Position numbers and translations under genes: made by a program. The notes under the pieces are model-generated. The model ran no database searches. It saw only the letters and a program-made list of their open reading frames with translations, and was not told the DNA's origin. A stretch of DNA of 39,958 nt, taken from contig NZ_JAAVTO010000022.1 in assembly GCF_013185065.1 (NCBI RefSeq), positions 1-39,958 of the forward strand, in the 5' to 3' direction. The DNA is from Adlercreutzia sp. ZJ473. Lineage in GTDB: Bacteria; Actinomycetota; Coriobacteriia; Coriobacteriales; Eggerthellaceae. The stretch's first letter is position 1. The number at the start of each line of letters is the position of its first letter. Below, one piece after another: positions 23,552 to 31,268 of the stretch.

Positions 23552-23835
23552 GTGAAAGCGTCCTTTCCCGGCCGCATAGGGTGCGTTTGACGTGGGCGCG
23601 GCCGCCGAAGAGGTTACCAAAGCGTCGCCGCCTCGTCGGAAATCGCCTCAATCTGTGCGAGCTGTCCACATCCGATGCACCCAACCCCCACGTCTTGCGC
23701 ATCCATTCTCCACGTCCGCTGCGCCCTTTCCCCACAACGTCTTCGAAAGAAAACCAACACCCCAGGTGAGAGCCTTGTTAGTCACCTTTGACGCTCTGCC
23801 GAGCCGCCGTCAGAAGGCGTCGCGGCCCCAAAACG
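23552..23835. other. Intergenic stretch without recognised genes
   Basis: It lies between the divergent start of the secreted-protein gene and the end of the DUF5692-like gene. The open frames present lack ribosome sites. I see no clear promoter or repeat apart from the terminator that follows. Confidence 0.4.
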
Positions 23836-23866
23836 CGGAGAGCCTGCCTGGGGGCGGGCTCTCCGA
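23831..23866 (-). terminator. Terminator of the DUF5692-like gene
   Basis: CGGAGAGCC (23836-23844) pairs with GGCTCTCCG (23857-23865). On the minus strand the stem is followed by CGTTTTGGGG, a short T-run, 30 bases after the stop codon. Confidence 0.65.
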
Positions 23867-23895
23867 GGGGGTGCTTGCGGTGCGCTGTCGGCTTG

Positions 23896-24948
23896 CTACC
23901 GGTGCGCGGCCTCGAGACGGGCGAGCTCCTCGGGCGTCGCCGACTTCGGGGCGGTTGCCAGCAGGCGCTCGGCGGACTCGCGGCGCGCCATGGCGTGCTC
24001 GAAGTCCCTCGTGCCCACGAAGACCTCCTTGAGCCACGGGTTCACGCCGAGCTTCTTCGCGCGGTACAGGATGTAGGCGAGCGCGGCCACGTTGGCGGCC
24101 AGGGCCACGGCGGAGACGGCGAGGTTCACGTCGGGGTTGTTCACCGACTGCGCGGCGAAGATGGAGTCGTTCGCGAACATCGGGAACACCTGGCAGAACA
24201 TGCACCAGGTTGCCAGCGTGAACGCGCGGTTCTGGATCCAGCCGCCCCTGTTCCACAGGAAGCAGGCGATGGTGGGGGCGAGCAGCAGGGCGACGCCGCA
24301 GTACCAGGAGTGCGTCGGCAGGCAGTTGTAGGTGTAGCAGAAGTTCCACAGGTCGTAGGCGATGATGAAGACCCACGTCATGTCGGGCCACAGCATGTCC
24401 TTGCGGTCCTTGGAGATGTAGATGCCGAGCCATCCGGTCATGCAGGCGATGTTCAGGATGCCGGCGATGCCGTTGAGCACGTTGTGCCAGCCGCCGTAGA
24501 GCAGGACGCCCTCGGGGGACACCCAGGTGGTGCCGAACGCGCGCACGGCGCTCTCGAAGTCGCTCACCACGGCGATCAGGATGTTGATGGCCACGATGAC
24601 GAACGGGAAGTACTTGAACCACTGCGAGCGGCCGATCTTGGTCCACGAGTACTTCAGCATCATGAAGCCGATGCAGCCCGCGGTGGCGGCGTACACCTTC
24701 GCGTAGTGGAACCAGCCGTTCATGTCGGTGTGCGTGGGGTTGGCAAGCGCCCACTCGGCGCCCATCGCCGCGCTGATCTCCACGACGAGGCAGTACACCG
24801 TCATGGCGCCGCACAGGCCCACGAACACGGTCAGGCCGCCGACCTTCGTGCGCCGCTCGAACTCGTTCAGCAGGATGAGCGCGACGAGGACGACGATCAT
24901 CCCGGCCCATTGGTATAAGGCTTGGTCGCCGTATACGTCAAACAACAT
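23896..24948 (-). CDS. DUF5692-like polytopic membrane protein
   Basis: This 350-residue protein has about nine hydrophobic helices, rich in Trp, Tyr and Cys, and a charged C-terminal tail (RRESAERLLATAPK...). I recall similar proteins as DUF5692 in gut Coriobacteriia, but the function is unknown. ATG 24948 is preceded by AAAGGAGG seven bases upstream. The TetR gene lies just upstream on the same strand and a short-chain dehydrogenase beyond it, also on the same strand. A linked role in uptake or conversion of a small hydrophobic substrate is possible. No transport signature is visible. Confidence 0.6.
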   Translation of the reverse strand: MLFDVYGDQALYQWAGMIVVLVALILLNEFERRTKVGGLTVFVGLCGAMTVYCLVVEISAAMGAEWALANPTHTDMNGWFHYAKVYAATAGCIGFMMLKYSWTKIGRSQWFKYFPFVIVAINILIAVVSDFESAVRAFGTTWVSPEGVLLYGGWHNVLNGIAGILNIACMTGWLGIYISKDRKDMLWPDMTWVFIIAYDLWNFCYTYNCLPTHSWYCGVALLLAPTIACFLWNRGGWIQNRAFTLATWCMFCQVFPMFANDSIFAAQSVNNPDVNLAVSAVALAANVAALAYILYRAKKLGVNPWLKEVFVGTRDFEHAMARRESAERLLATAPKSATPEELARLEAAHR

Positions 24949-25041
24949 GAGAACCCCTCCTTTGGGTTTGCGAGGCAGGTTGCCCCGCGCTTCGACTCCA
25001 GCCCTCGGGCGGCTTCAAGCCGCCCCTCCCCGCGTCTGACA

Positions 25042-25115
25042 CCCTCGCTTCCGTCTGAGCCTTGCAGCTGCCCTTTGCGTCCGCTCCCTCGCTTCCGTCT
25101 GAGCCTTGCAGCTGC
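25042..25115. repeat. Exact 30-bp direct repeat
   Basis: The 30 bases at 25042-25071 (starting CCCTCGCTTCCGTCTG) recur exactly at 25086-25115, a period of 44. They lie between the TetR gene and the DUF5692-like gene. The repeat could be a slippage product or a regulator site. Confidence 0.8.
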
Positions 25116-25124
25116 TCCCGCGCC

Positions 25125-25742
25125 TCAGCGGTCCATGTGCAGCGTCTGTGCGATGAGGTCCTTGATCACCTCGTCGCTCACGTCGGGGTTGCGGCGCAGG
25201 AAGGCCGTCACCCCGATGAGCAGCACGTAGAACGTCTCGTACACGTGCGTGATGCGCAGCTCGTGCAGCGCCTCGTAGTCGCGCACGGTGTGGCTCTCCA
25301 TGAAGCGCGCCACGCGGTCGGCCACGCGGTTGATGAACTCGATGTAGAGCGACGCGTTCTCCTTCGAGGCCAGCGCGATGCGGAACGAGTCGTTCTCGAA
25401 CAGCGCGAGCCGCAGCAGGCGCACCACGCTGGTGAGGGCGTCCTCGATCTCGCCGACCGTGCGCTGGGCGTCCCAGTAGTGCACGGCCTCGATGAAGTCG
25501 GCGACGTACGTGTCGAGCACGGCTGACGTGACGGCTTCCTTGTTGGGGAAGTAGTGGTAGAACAGCGAGCGCGTGACGCCGACTCGCTTGGTGATGTCCT
25601 GGATCGAAGTGCGGGACAGTCCTTTCTCCTCGTACAGGCTGCGGGCGGCGTCGATGATCTCCTCGCGCCGCTCGCGCACGTTTGCGCCTCTGCGCGTCGG
25701 GGGATGGGAAGCGCGTGCTGCTTCGTTTTCCTGCGAGTGCAT
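25125..25742 (-). CDS. TetR/AcrR-family transcriptional regulator
   Basis: This 205-residue regulator has a canonical TetR helix-turn-helix (ERREEIIDAARSLYEEKGLSRTSIQDITKRVGVTRSLFYHYFPNKEAV). The C-terminal ligand-binding domain is not assignable. ATG 25742 has AAGGAGG four bases upstream, which decides the start over an extension to 25784. It lies between the dehydrogenase and the DUF5692-like gene, all on one strand. The upstream region (25916-25975) has three copies of CGTCAAT, which may be its operators. It is probably a substrate-responsive repressor of the cluster. Confidence 0.85.
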   Translation of the reverse strand: MHSQENEAARASHPPTRRGANVRERREEIIDAARSLYEEKGLSRTSIQDITKRVGVTRSLFYHYFPNKEAVTSAVLDTYVADFIEAVHYWDAQRTVGEIEDALTSVVRLLRLALFENDSFRIALASKENASLYIEFINRVADRVARFMESHTVRDYEALHELRITHVYETFYVLLIGVTAFLRRNPDVSDEVIKDLIAQTLHMDR

Positions 25743-25915
25743 AGGCCCTCCTTCAACGGCTGGTTTGCGCGCGTCCAGCAGCATGGCGAAGCCCCGATCC
25801 TACCGTCTGGCGGCGTTGCGCGGAACGTCCGCGCGGATGCCCGCTCTTTGCGGGCATCCTGGTTTTGCAGGTGTTTCGTCGTGCTGCGGACACCATACGT
25901 CGCTTGTTGACAGAT

Positions 25916-25975
25916 CGTCAATCGACAGATTCGGCGATCCGTCAATCCGTTTACGTAAATCGGGAAAACGTCAAT
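25916..25975 (-). promoter_or_regulatory. Triple ATTGACG direct repeat upstream of tetR
   Basis: On the minus strand ATTGACG occurs at 25975-25969, 25946-25940 and 25922-25916, spaced 29 and 24 bases. ATTGACG also resembles a -35 core (TTGACG). This suggests overlapping promoter and operator sites for the TetR gene. Confidence 0.4.
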
Positions 25976-26006
25976 GTTCTTGAGGGATTTCCGCTCCCAG
26001 ACGCAA

Positions 26007-26048
26007 CGCGACCCGCCGATGATGCGGGGCATCCGTCAGCGGGTCGCG
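26007..26048. repeat. 10-bp perfect inverted repeat
   Basis: CGCGACCCGC (26007-26016) is exactly complementary to GCGGGTCGCG (26039-26048), with a 22-base loop. It may be a terminator or RNA structure downstream of the dehydrogenase gene. Confidence 0.5.
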
Positions 26049-26069
26049 TCGGGGGGTATCGAATTGTAC

Positions 26070-26105
26070 GGGCCGCCCGCGCCCGCGGGCGGGAGCGGGC
26101 GGCCC
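26070..26105 (-). terminator. Hairpin downstream of the short-chain dehydrogenase
   Basis: GGGCCGCCCGC (26070-26080) pairs perfectly with GCGGGCGGCCC (26095-26105). It lies about 75 bases after the dehydrogenase stop on the minus strand. No clear T-run follows. Confidence 0.5.
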
Positions 26106-26178
26106 GCAGGTGCGGGCGTGGGCCGGGCTGGTCGCTTGCGGGAGCGAACGGCAGTCGAGTGGCTGCAGGCCCAGGCGC

Positions 26179-26979
26179 TTACGGGCGCTGGCCCATGCCG
26201 CCCTCGAGCGTGATGGTCTCGCCGCTCATGAACTTGAAGTCGGGGCTGGCGAGCTGCACCACCACGCGGCCGATCTCGGTCTCCACGTTGCCGTAGTGGC
26301 CCATGGGGGGCATGTGCACGTTGGCCTCGAACGCCTCGGGGTAGGCGTCCTTGAAGTTCTCGAGCGCCGCGGTCCACGCCAGCGGGCACACCACGTTCAC
26401 GTTGATGCCGTCGGGGCCCCACTCGGTGGCGGCCACGCGCGTCAGGCCGCGGATGCCCTCCTTGGCGGCCGCGTAGGCGCACTGGCCGAAGTTGCCGAAC
26501 AGGCCCGCGCCGGAGGCGAAGTTGATGACCGAGCCCTTCGTCTCCTTCAGATGCGGGTAGCACGCCTGCATGTAGTAGAAGGTGGCGTAGAGGCCCGAGT
26601 AGATGGCCAGGTCGAACTGCTCGGGGGTGTGGTCGGCGAGCGTGACGCCCGAGGCGGACGCCTGCGCGTTGTTCACGAGCACGTCGATGCGCCCGAACTT
26701 CTCGATGGCCGCGTCGACGACGCCCTGCGTGACGGCCTTGTTGTCGGCGCCGGCGTTCACGTCGGCGGCCATGATGAGGACCTGGATGCCGTGCTCGGCC
26801 TCGAGACGCTCCTTGGCGGCTTCGAGCTTCTTCACGTTGCGGCCGGTGATCACCAGGTTCGCGCCTTCCTTGGCGTAGGCCGTGGCGATGCCGTAGCCGA
26901 TGGAGCCGGCCGATCCGTCCTTGAGCGCCGCGAAGCCGGCGCCGGTGATGATGGCGGTCTTACCTTCGAGAAATCCCAT
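26179..26979 (-). CDS. Short-chain dehydrogenase/reductase with expanded glycine motif
   Basis: This 266-residue Rossmann enzyme is NAD(P)-dependent. The cofactor loop is expanded: TGAGFAALKDGSAG runs into SIGYGIA, about nine residues more than the usual TGxxxGxG. Other SDR marks are NNAQ (usually NNAG), the catalytic Ser in NFASGAG, YAAAK with the catalytic Tyr and Lys, and a C-terminal MSGETITLEGG. ATG 26979 has AAGGAGG upstream. The cluster with TetR and the DUF5692-like protein suggests oxidation or reduction of a small hydroxy or keto compound. The substrate is not readable. Confidence 0.8.
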   Translation of the reverse strand: MGFLEGKTAIITGAGFAALKDGSAGSIGYGIATAYAKEGANLVITGRNVKKLEAAKERLEAEHGIQVLIMAADVNAGADNKAVTQGVVDAAIEKFGRIDVLVNNAQASASGVTLADHTPEQFDLAIYSGLYATFYYMQACYPHLKETKGSVINFASGAGLFGNFGQCAYAAAKEGIRGLTRVAATEWGPDGINVNVVCPLAWTAALENFKDAYPEAFEANVHMPPMGHYGNVETEIGRVVVQLASPDFKFMSGETITLEGGMGQRP

Positions 26980-27276
26980 GGGGCCTCCTTGTGGACGAGC
27001 GCGCCAGGTGAGTGCGCAGCGCGCATGAGCGTGAGGGAACGAGTTCATCCTAGGCGAAGGGGAGGGGCGGGGGTGAAACGAAAAGGCCAGATGCCGCGAG
27101 GGGCAGGTGGAAGGCGGCGCAAACGGACGCGCGGGCACGCGCGGAAGGTTGGGCCGACGGCGCGTCAGACCGCCCGAACTGCGGATAGTTGGTGCGCATC
27201 TAACGTTCTCTTGACAGACGTGGTACAATGTGCAGCTGTTATCTGTATCTGCAACATACGATAGGATGTTTCGAGC

Positions 27277-27603
27277 ATGGATTTGGCTAAGCAAGCGAAA
27301 ATCGTTGACTCTATTCATGATACCCTCAACGACTTTGTTGGTCAACGACTCAAGGTCCGCGCCAACATGGGCCGCTCCAAGATCGTCGAGAGCGAAGGCG
27401 TTCTGACCCAGGTTCACCCGCAGCTGTTCATCATGGAGGTCGACCGCAAGCGCGGTCGCACGGCGCGTCAGTCCTACCAGTACGTCGACGTGCTCACCGG
27501 CATGGTCGAGCTCTCCCAGAACGGCGAGCCTCTGTTCGCGCCCTTCATCGAGGAGATCGCCGCCGAGGAGGAGGTCCCCGTCGAGGAGCGCGTGCTGATC
27601 TAG
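27277..27603 (+). CDS. veg: Veg family protein
   Basis: This 108-residue protein resembles B. subtilis Veg, a small highly expressed protein linked to biofilm control. The core is DFVGQRLKVRANMGRSKIVESEGVLTQVHPQLFIMEVD, then SYQYVDVLTGMVELS, a small beta-barrel-like fold. The C-terminal acidic tail (IAAEEEVPVEERVLI) is longer than usual. It is a single-gene unit with a strong terminator. TTGACA and TACAAT occur upstream (27205-27235) but not at promoter spacing. It is divergent from the dehydrogenase. Confidence 0.8.
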   Translation: MDLAKQAKIVDSIHDTLNDFVGQRLKVRANMGRSKIVESEGVLTQVHPQLFIMEVDRKRGRTARQSYQYVDVLTGMVELSQNGEPLFAPFIEEIAAEEEVPVEERVLI

Positions 27604-27623
27604 CAGGCATCTCTCGCGAGAAC

Positions 27624-27668
27624 GAGGCGCCCGCGCAGCCCGATGGTTGCGCGGGCGCCTCTGCGTCT
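27624..27668 (+). terminator. Terminator of veg
   Basis: GAGGCGCCCGCGCA (27624-27637) pairs perfectly over 14 bp with 27648-27661, with a 10-base loop, 20 bases after the stop. The T-tract is weak (TGCGTCTC). Confidence 0.7.
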
Positions 27669-27746
27669 CCCCTGCTTGCGGCTTCGGGCTCGGCTTCGGA
27701 CGAAGGCGCGGCGGGACGTGTTCAAAATGTGAACGCAAGTTTTTCA

Positions 27747-27775
27747 TTGACAAAAGCGCGCGCAAGCATCAAAAT
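27747..27775 (+). promoter_or_regulatory. Promoter of tRNA-Ala
   Basis: TTGACA (27747-27752) and CAAAAT (27770-27775) are spaced by exactly 17 bases, 42 bases before the tRNA. A GTTCA...TGAAC palindrome lies just upstream. Confidence 0.6.
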
Positions 27776-27816
27776 ACTGCCTTGCGCATGACGCGAAAGC
27801 GCTGCGCCACGCACGT

Positions 27817-27892
27817 GGGGATGTAGCTCAGCTGGGAGAGCATCACGTTCGCAACGTGGGGGTCGTGGGTTCGAATCCCATCATCTCCACCA
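27817..27892 (+). tRNA. tRNA-Ala (CGC anticodon)
   Basis: This 76-base cloverleaf has acceptor GGGGATG with CATCTCC, the D-arm GCTC/GAGC, an anticodon stem TCACG/CGTGG with loop TTCGCAA (anticodon CGC at 27850-27852), and a T-arm GTGGG-TTCGAAT-CCCAT. CCA is encoded. It decodes the Ala codon GCG, a common codon in this GC-rich genome. Confidence 0.95.
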
Positions 27893-27901
27893 CGTCATTC
27901 C

Positions 27902-27935
27902 AAGCGCCTCGGACTCCGGGGCGCTTCTCATTTCC
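27902..27935 (+). terminator. Terminator after tRNA-Ala
   Basis: AAGCGCCTCG (27902-27911) pairs with CGGGGCGCTT (27917-27926), with one G-T, around a GACTC loop. CTCATTT follows. Confidence 0.6.
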
Positions 27936-28082
27936 GGGGGCCTCTCAGGGGATTCGAGCCGTGAGGCCGAACGCCGTCAGGAGAACAGCTCTGCGGGCTG
28001 CTCTCAGGCGACCGCCCGAAGGCGCCTGCGCCGAAGGCCGATAGCGTTAACCCAGAGCGTCCGCCGAAGGCCTCAACCCCAT

Positions 28083-28128
28083 CTGTCCGTATCAATTCTC
28101 CCATACCTGTCCGTTTTGTGCCGAACAA
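28083..28128 (+). promoter_or_regulatory. Composite operator candidate before molybdoenzyme operon A
   Basis: CTGTCCGT occurs at 28083-28090 and again at 28107-28114, a 24-base period. An inverted, degenerate half-site CGAACAA (28122-28128) stands 8 bases after the second CTGTCCG. The same architecture lies before operon B (35554-35599). MocR regulators commonly bind direct repeats. Confidence 0.55.
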
Positions 28129-28170
28129 ACTTTAGGCATAAAGAAATGGTCATTATTGGGAGGAGAGGTT

Positions 28171-30621
28171 ATGGAGAACAAAGGAAATGAAAATTCCGTC
28201 CTTGTCCGAAACATGTCAAGGCGGAACTTCATGAAAGGCGCGGCAACCATGGGAGCTGCATGTGCCGGAGCGGGCATGCTCTCGGCCTCTGGTTGGCTGT
28301 CTCCCCGTGAGGCGTTGGCGGATGACGTCGATTCCGAGCAAGAGGAGAAGTCCTTCACGTATCATTGTGCCAACTGCGGAAACCCGGCCTGCGCATTGGA
28401 ATGCACCACGAGAGGCGGCAAGCTGGTAAAGATCGAGCCGAACCAGGGGTGGAATGATCCGCGCCTTGCGACGATATGCCTCAAGGGCATCAGCGAGATC
28501 AACCGCATCTACAGCGAGGATCGCTTGCAGACCCCGCTGAAGAGGGCTGGCGAACGTGGAGAAGGGAAGTTCGTCGCCATAACGTGGGATGAGGCCATCT
28601 CTACGGTGGGGGATAGCCTGAAGAAGGCAATCGAAGAGCATGGCCCCAAGTCGGTGTGCTTCTACTCGTCTTCAAGTGCGAACACCGACGACGGCATCAG
28701 GTGGCTTCCCACCTTGCTGGGAACGCCCGCGAGGCGCGCTCATCCTGCGGGAGGTGGAATCGACTGCGGCATCGGCAACGGGTACGACGACACGACGGGC
28801 AATTACGCGCCTGTGGTTCCGCAAAGCTCCGATGTCCGCACGTGGAAAGACTCCGACGTCATGGTGCTGGTGGGTCATAACCCGGCAGAATCACGGCTTC
28901 ACAGCGTCCGCTATGTTCTGGAGGCGAAGGAGGCCGGCTCGGAGCTCATCGTCGTGGATCCTCGATACACGACGACCGCTCAGCATGCCGATTGGTGGAT
29001 TCCCATCAAGCCGGGCACCGACCCGGCGCTCATCACCGCCTCGATCCATCACATCATAGAGAACGGCCTGTACAACGAAGAGTTCGTTCTTGAGCATACG
29101 GCGTTCCCGTTCTTGGTCGACGTGGAGGCAGGCACTTACCTGCGGGCTACGCCGGAGACGAAGGATGAAGCCGGAAACGTCGTGAAGGGCGACGTGAACC
29201 CCTTCATGGTCTGGGATTCGGCAGCTAACGCGGTCGCTCCCTATAACAGCGGGGCTGCGCCGGAGCTCTTCAAGGAGGTCGTTGTAGACGGCAAGACCTA
29301 CAAGACGGTCATGCAGCTGGCCAAGGAGACGTACGAGGGCGCTACGCCGGAATGGGCTGCGGAGATAACGGAGATCCCCGCGGAAGACATCAAGAAGCTG
29401 GCGGAGAAGTACGCCACCGCGGGAAGCGCCGTGCTGAGCTACGGGATGGGCGGGGCGGACAAGTACCCCAACTCGGACATCACCGGCCATGGCATGTCCC
29501 TGCTGGTGTCGCTGACCGGCCACATCGGTCGTCCCGGCACGGGGTTCGGCGAGGGAATCGTTCCCCTCAACCATCCAGCCGCCATGGGCAAATGGAAGCT
29601 GCCCGAGCAGTTCAAAGTCTCCAAGCTGCCGCAGAGCGCCGCGACCTTCACCCAGGAGGAGAGCCCCGTGAGGGTTCTGTTCGGCATCGGCAACCCGATC
29701 AACCAGCTCTTCGCCAACAGCGAAGCCACTGACAAGTGGGTGAAGTCGCTCGACTTCGTGGTGTGCATGAACCCCTACCATTGTCCGAGCGTTGACTATG
29801 CCGACATCGTCCTTCCGACAACCACGGGGTTTGAGTCCGAGTACGACGTTCGCGGTTTGCAGAACAGGAGGGACCATGCCGTTCTGGCCGAGAAGGTCAT
29901 CGAGCCTCTGTTCGACTCCCACACCGACTTCGAGGTCGAGCGCATGCTGTGCGAGTACCTCGGGTTCGGCGACTACATCCCGAAGGATCCCGAGGAGTTG
30001 GTGAACGCGCTGCTGTCGGGGGCGAAGGATCCGTGGAAGGGAATCACGGTGGACACCCTGAAGCAGAACAACGGCATTCAGCCTCTAGCCGTCTCCCCTA
30101 AGCCCGTGGTCAACTACGCTGATCTGAAGTTCCCCACGGCATCGGGCCGCTTGGAGGTATTCCACCCGTCGATGGCCAAGCACGGCCAGGCGCTGCCCGT
30201 TCACGAGGACTGCGAGGAGATCACGAGCGAAGAGGTCGCATCGAAGTATCCGCTGCAGTACGGTCAGGTCAGGTCCAGAAATCGCGTTCACTCGCAGTTT
30301 GCCGGAACCCATTGGATCAAGGACGTCAACGGGGAGCCCGCGATAAGGATCAACCCGAAGGACGCGGAAGCTCGCGGCATCAAAACCGGCGATGTCGTAC
30401 GCGTCTACAACGACCGCGGATCGGTCAAGTTCGTAGCCCAGGTGGCGAAAGACATGCGCCCGGGGCAGATCTCCATCCAGGAAGGCTGGTGGCCGAGCCA
30501 GACGATAGAGGGGAACTTCCAAAGCCTTACGAACGACAAGCTGGTCGATCGTCAGCGTGACAGGAAGTACGGCCCGATCATCCCCTTCATGGATACCAAG
30601 GTCGAAGTAGAGAAAGCTTAG
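28171..30621 (+). CDS. Tat-exported molybdopterin oxidoreductase, catalytic subunit A
   Basis: This 816-residue protein is a DMSO-reductase-family enzyme with a Tat signal (SRRNFMK, residues 16-22) and a [4Fe-4S] motif CANCGNPACALEC, then ICLKG. The bis-MGD domains include GIGNGYDDTTGNYAP, VVDPRYTTTAQHADW and the C-terminal NDRGSVKF dinucleotide-binding segment. ATG 28171 follows GGGAGGAGAGG. The frame contains no UGA, so it does not use selenocysteine. It is paralogous to the enzyme at 35650. The ferredoxin and NrfD-type anchor that follow point to a quinol-linked reductase of the Psr/Phs/Ttr/Arr kind. The substrate is not assignable. GC looks slightly lower than in operon B. Confidence 0.88.
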   Translation: MENKGNENSVLVRNMSRRNFMKGAATMGAACAGAGMLSASGWLSPREALADDVDSEQEEKSFTYHCANCGNPACALECTTRGGKLVKIEPNQGWNDPRLATICLKGISEINRIYSEDRLQTPLKRAGERGEGKFVAITWDEAISTVGDSLKKAIEEHGPKSVCFYSSSSANTDDGIRWLPTLLGTPARRAHPAGGGIDCGIGNGYDDTTGNYAPVVPQSSDVRTWKDSDVMVLVGHNPAESRLHSVRYVLEAKEAGSELIVVDPRYTTTAQHADWWIPIKPGTDPALITASIHHIIENGLYNEEFVLEHTAFPFLVDVEAGTYLRATPETKDEAGNVVKGDVNPFMVWDSAANAVAPYNSGAAPELFKEVVVDGKTYKTVMQLAKETYEGATPEWAAEITEIPAEDIKKLAEKYATAGSAVLSYGMGGADKYPNSDITGHGMSLLVSLTGHIGRPGTGFGEGIVPLNHPAAMGKWKLPEQFKVSKLPQSAATFTQEESPVRVLFGIGNPINQLFANSEATDKWVKSLDFVVCMNPYHCPSVDYADIVLPTTTGFESEYDVRGLQNRRDHAVLAEKVIEPLFDSHTDFEVERMLCEYLGFGDYIPKDPEELVNALLSGAKDPWKGITVDTLKQNNGIQPLAVSPKPVVNYADLKFPTASGRLEVFHPSMAKHGQALPVHEDCEEITSEEVASKYPLQYGQVRSRNRVHSQFAGTHWIKDVNGEPAIRINPKDAEARGIKTGDVVRVYNDRGSVKFVAQVAKDMRPGQISIQEGWWPSQTIEGNFQSLTNDKLVDRQRDRKYGPIIPFMDTKVEVEKA

Positions 30622-30629
30622 GTGAGATC

Positions 30630-31247
30630 ATGACGAAGCTTGGCATTGCGATCAATCAAAGCCGTTGCGTCGGCTGCAACACCTGCTCTGTCTCGTGCAA
30701 GATGCAGAACAGAATCCCGTCGGGAATGCTCTGGAACAGGGTGCTGACCAACAATTCCGAGGTGGCGGACAGCGCCGAAGGCGAGTACCCCGATCTGCGC
30801 AGGACCTATACGCCGCTGGCCTGCCAGCACTGCGAGAACCCGGCCTGCCAGAGGGTGTGCCCGACTGGCGCCACCTACAAGGACGACAAGGGCCGCGTGG
30901 AGATCGACTACGACAAGTGCATCGGCTGCCGCATGTGCATGGCGGCCTGCCCCTACAACGCCCGCGTGTTCAACTGGGCCGAGCCCGTGCGCGACCCTGA
31001 CTTCGCCTATGGCGACAAGGACGTTCCCCTGCGCCCCAAGGGAGTCGCGGAGAAGTGCACGCTTTGCAAGGAGCGCACGGACAGGGACGAGGAGCCCATG
31101 TGCGTGAAGTGCTGTCCGGTGGGGGCCCGCGTGTACGGAGACCTGGATGACCCGAACTCCGAGATCTCGAAGATAGCAAGGCTCGGCACTGCGAAGGTGC
31201 TGGAAGAGCACTTCGGAACCAAGCCGCAAGTGCGCTACTACAAATAG
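30630..31247 (+). CDS. Four-cluster ferredoxin subunit of molybdoenzyme A
   Basis: This 205-residue electron-transfer subunit has four cysteine sets: CVGCNTCSVSCKM (residues 13-25), CQHCENPACQRVCP, CIGCRMCMAACPY and CTLC ... MCVKCCPVGA. It fits four [4Fe-4S] clusters as in NrfC/TtrB/PhsB proteins. It has no signal peptide and would be exported with the Tat-borne catalytic subunit. It lies 8 bases after gene A. DNA at 30867-30985 is identical to 38319-38437 in operon B. Confidence 0.9.
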   Translation: MTKLGIAINQSRCVGCNTCSVSCKMQNRIPSGMLWNRVLTNNSEVADSAEGEYPDLRRTYTPLACQHCENPACQRVCPTGATYKDDKGRVEIDYDKCIGCRMCMAACPYNARVFNWAEPVRDPDFAYGDKDVPLRPKGVAEKCTLCKERTDRDEEPMCVKCCPVGARVYGDLDDPNSEISKIARLGTAKVLEEHFGTKPQVRYYK

Positions 31248-31268
31248 GGAAGGTAAGGAGATAGCAAG

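Larger units (their letters stand above)
25743..26178. other. Intergenic region with repeated operator-like words and two hairpins
   Basis: No gene is seen. It holds three CGTCAAT words (25916, 25940, 25969), a 10-bp perfect inverted repeat (26007-26016 with 26039-26048) and the terminator-like stem at 26070-26105. Confidence 0.5.

Noticed and set aside
27211-27235. TTGACA and TACAAT upstream of veg as one promoter
   Set aside because: They are only seven bases apart, so they cannot be a -35/-10 pair. One of them may belong to a different promoter.
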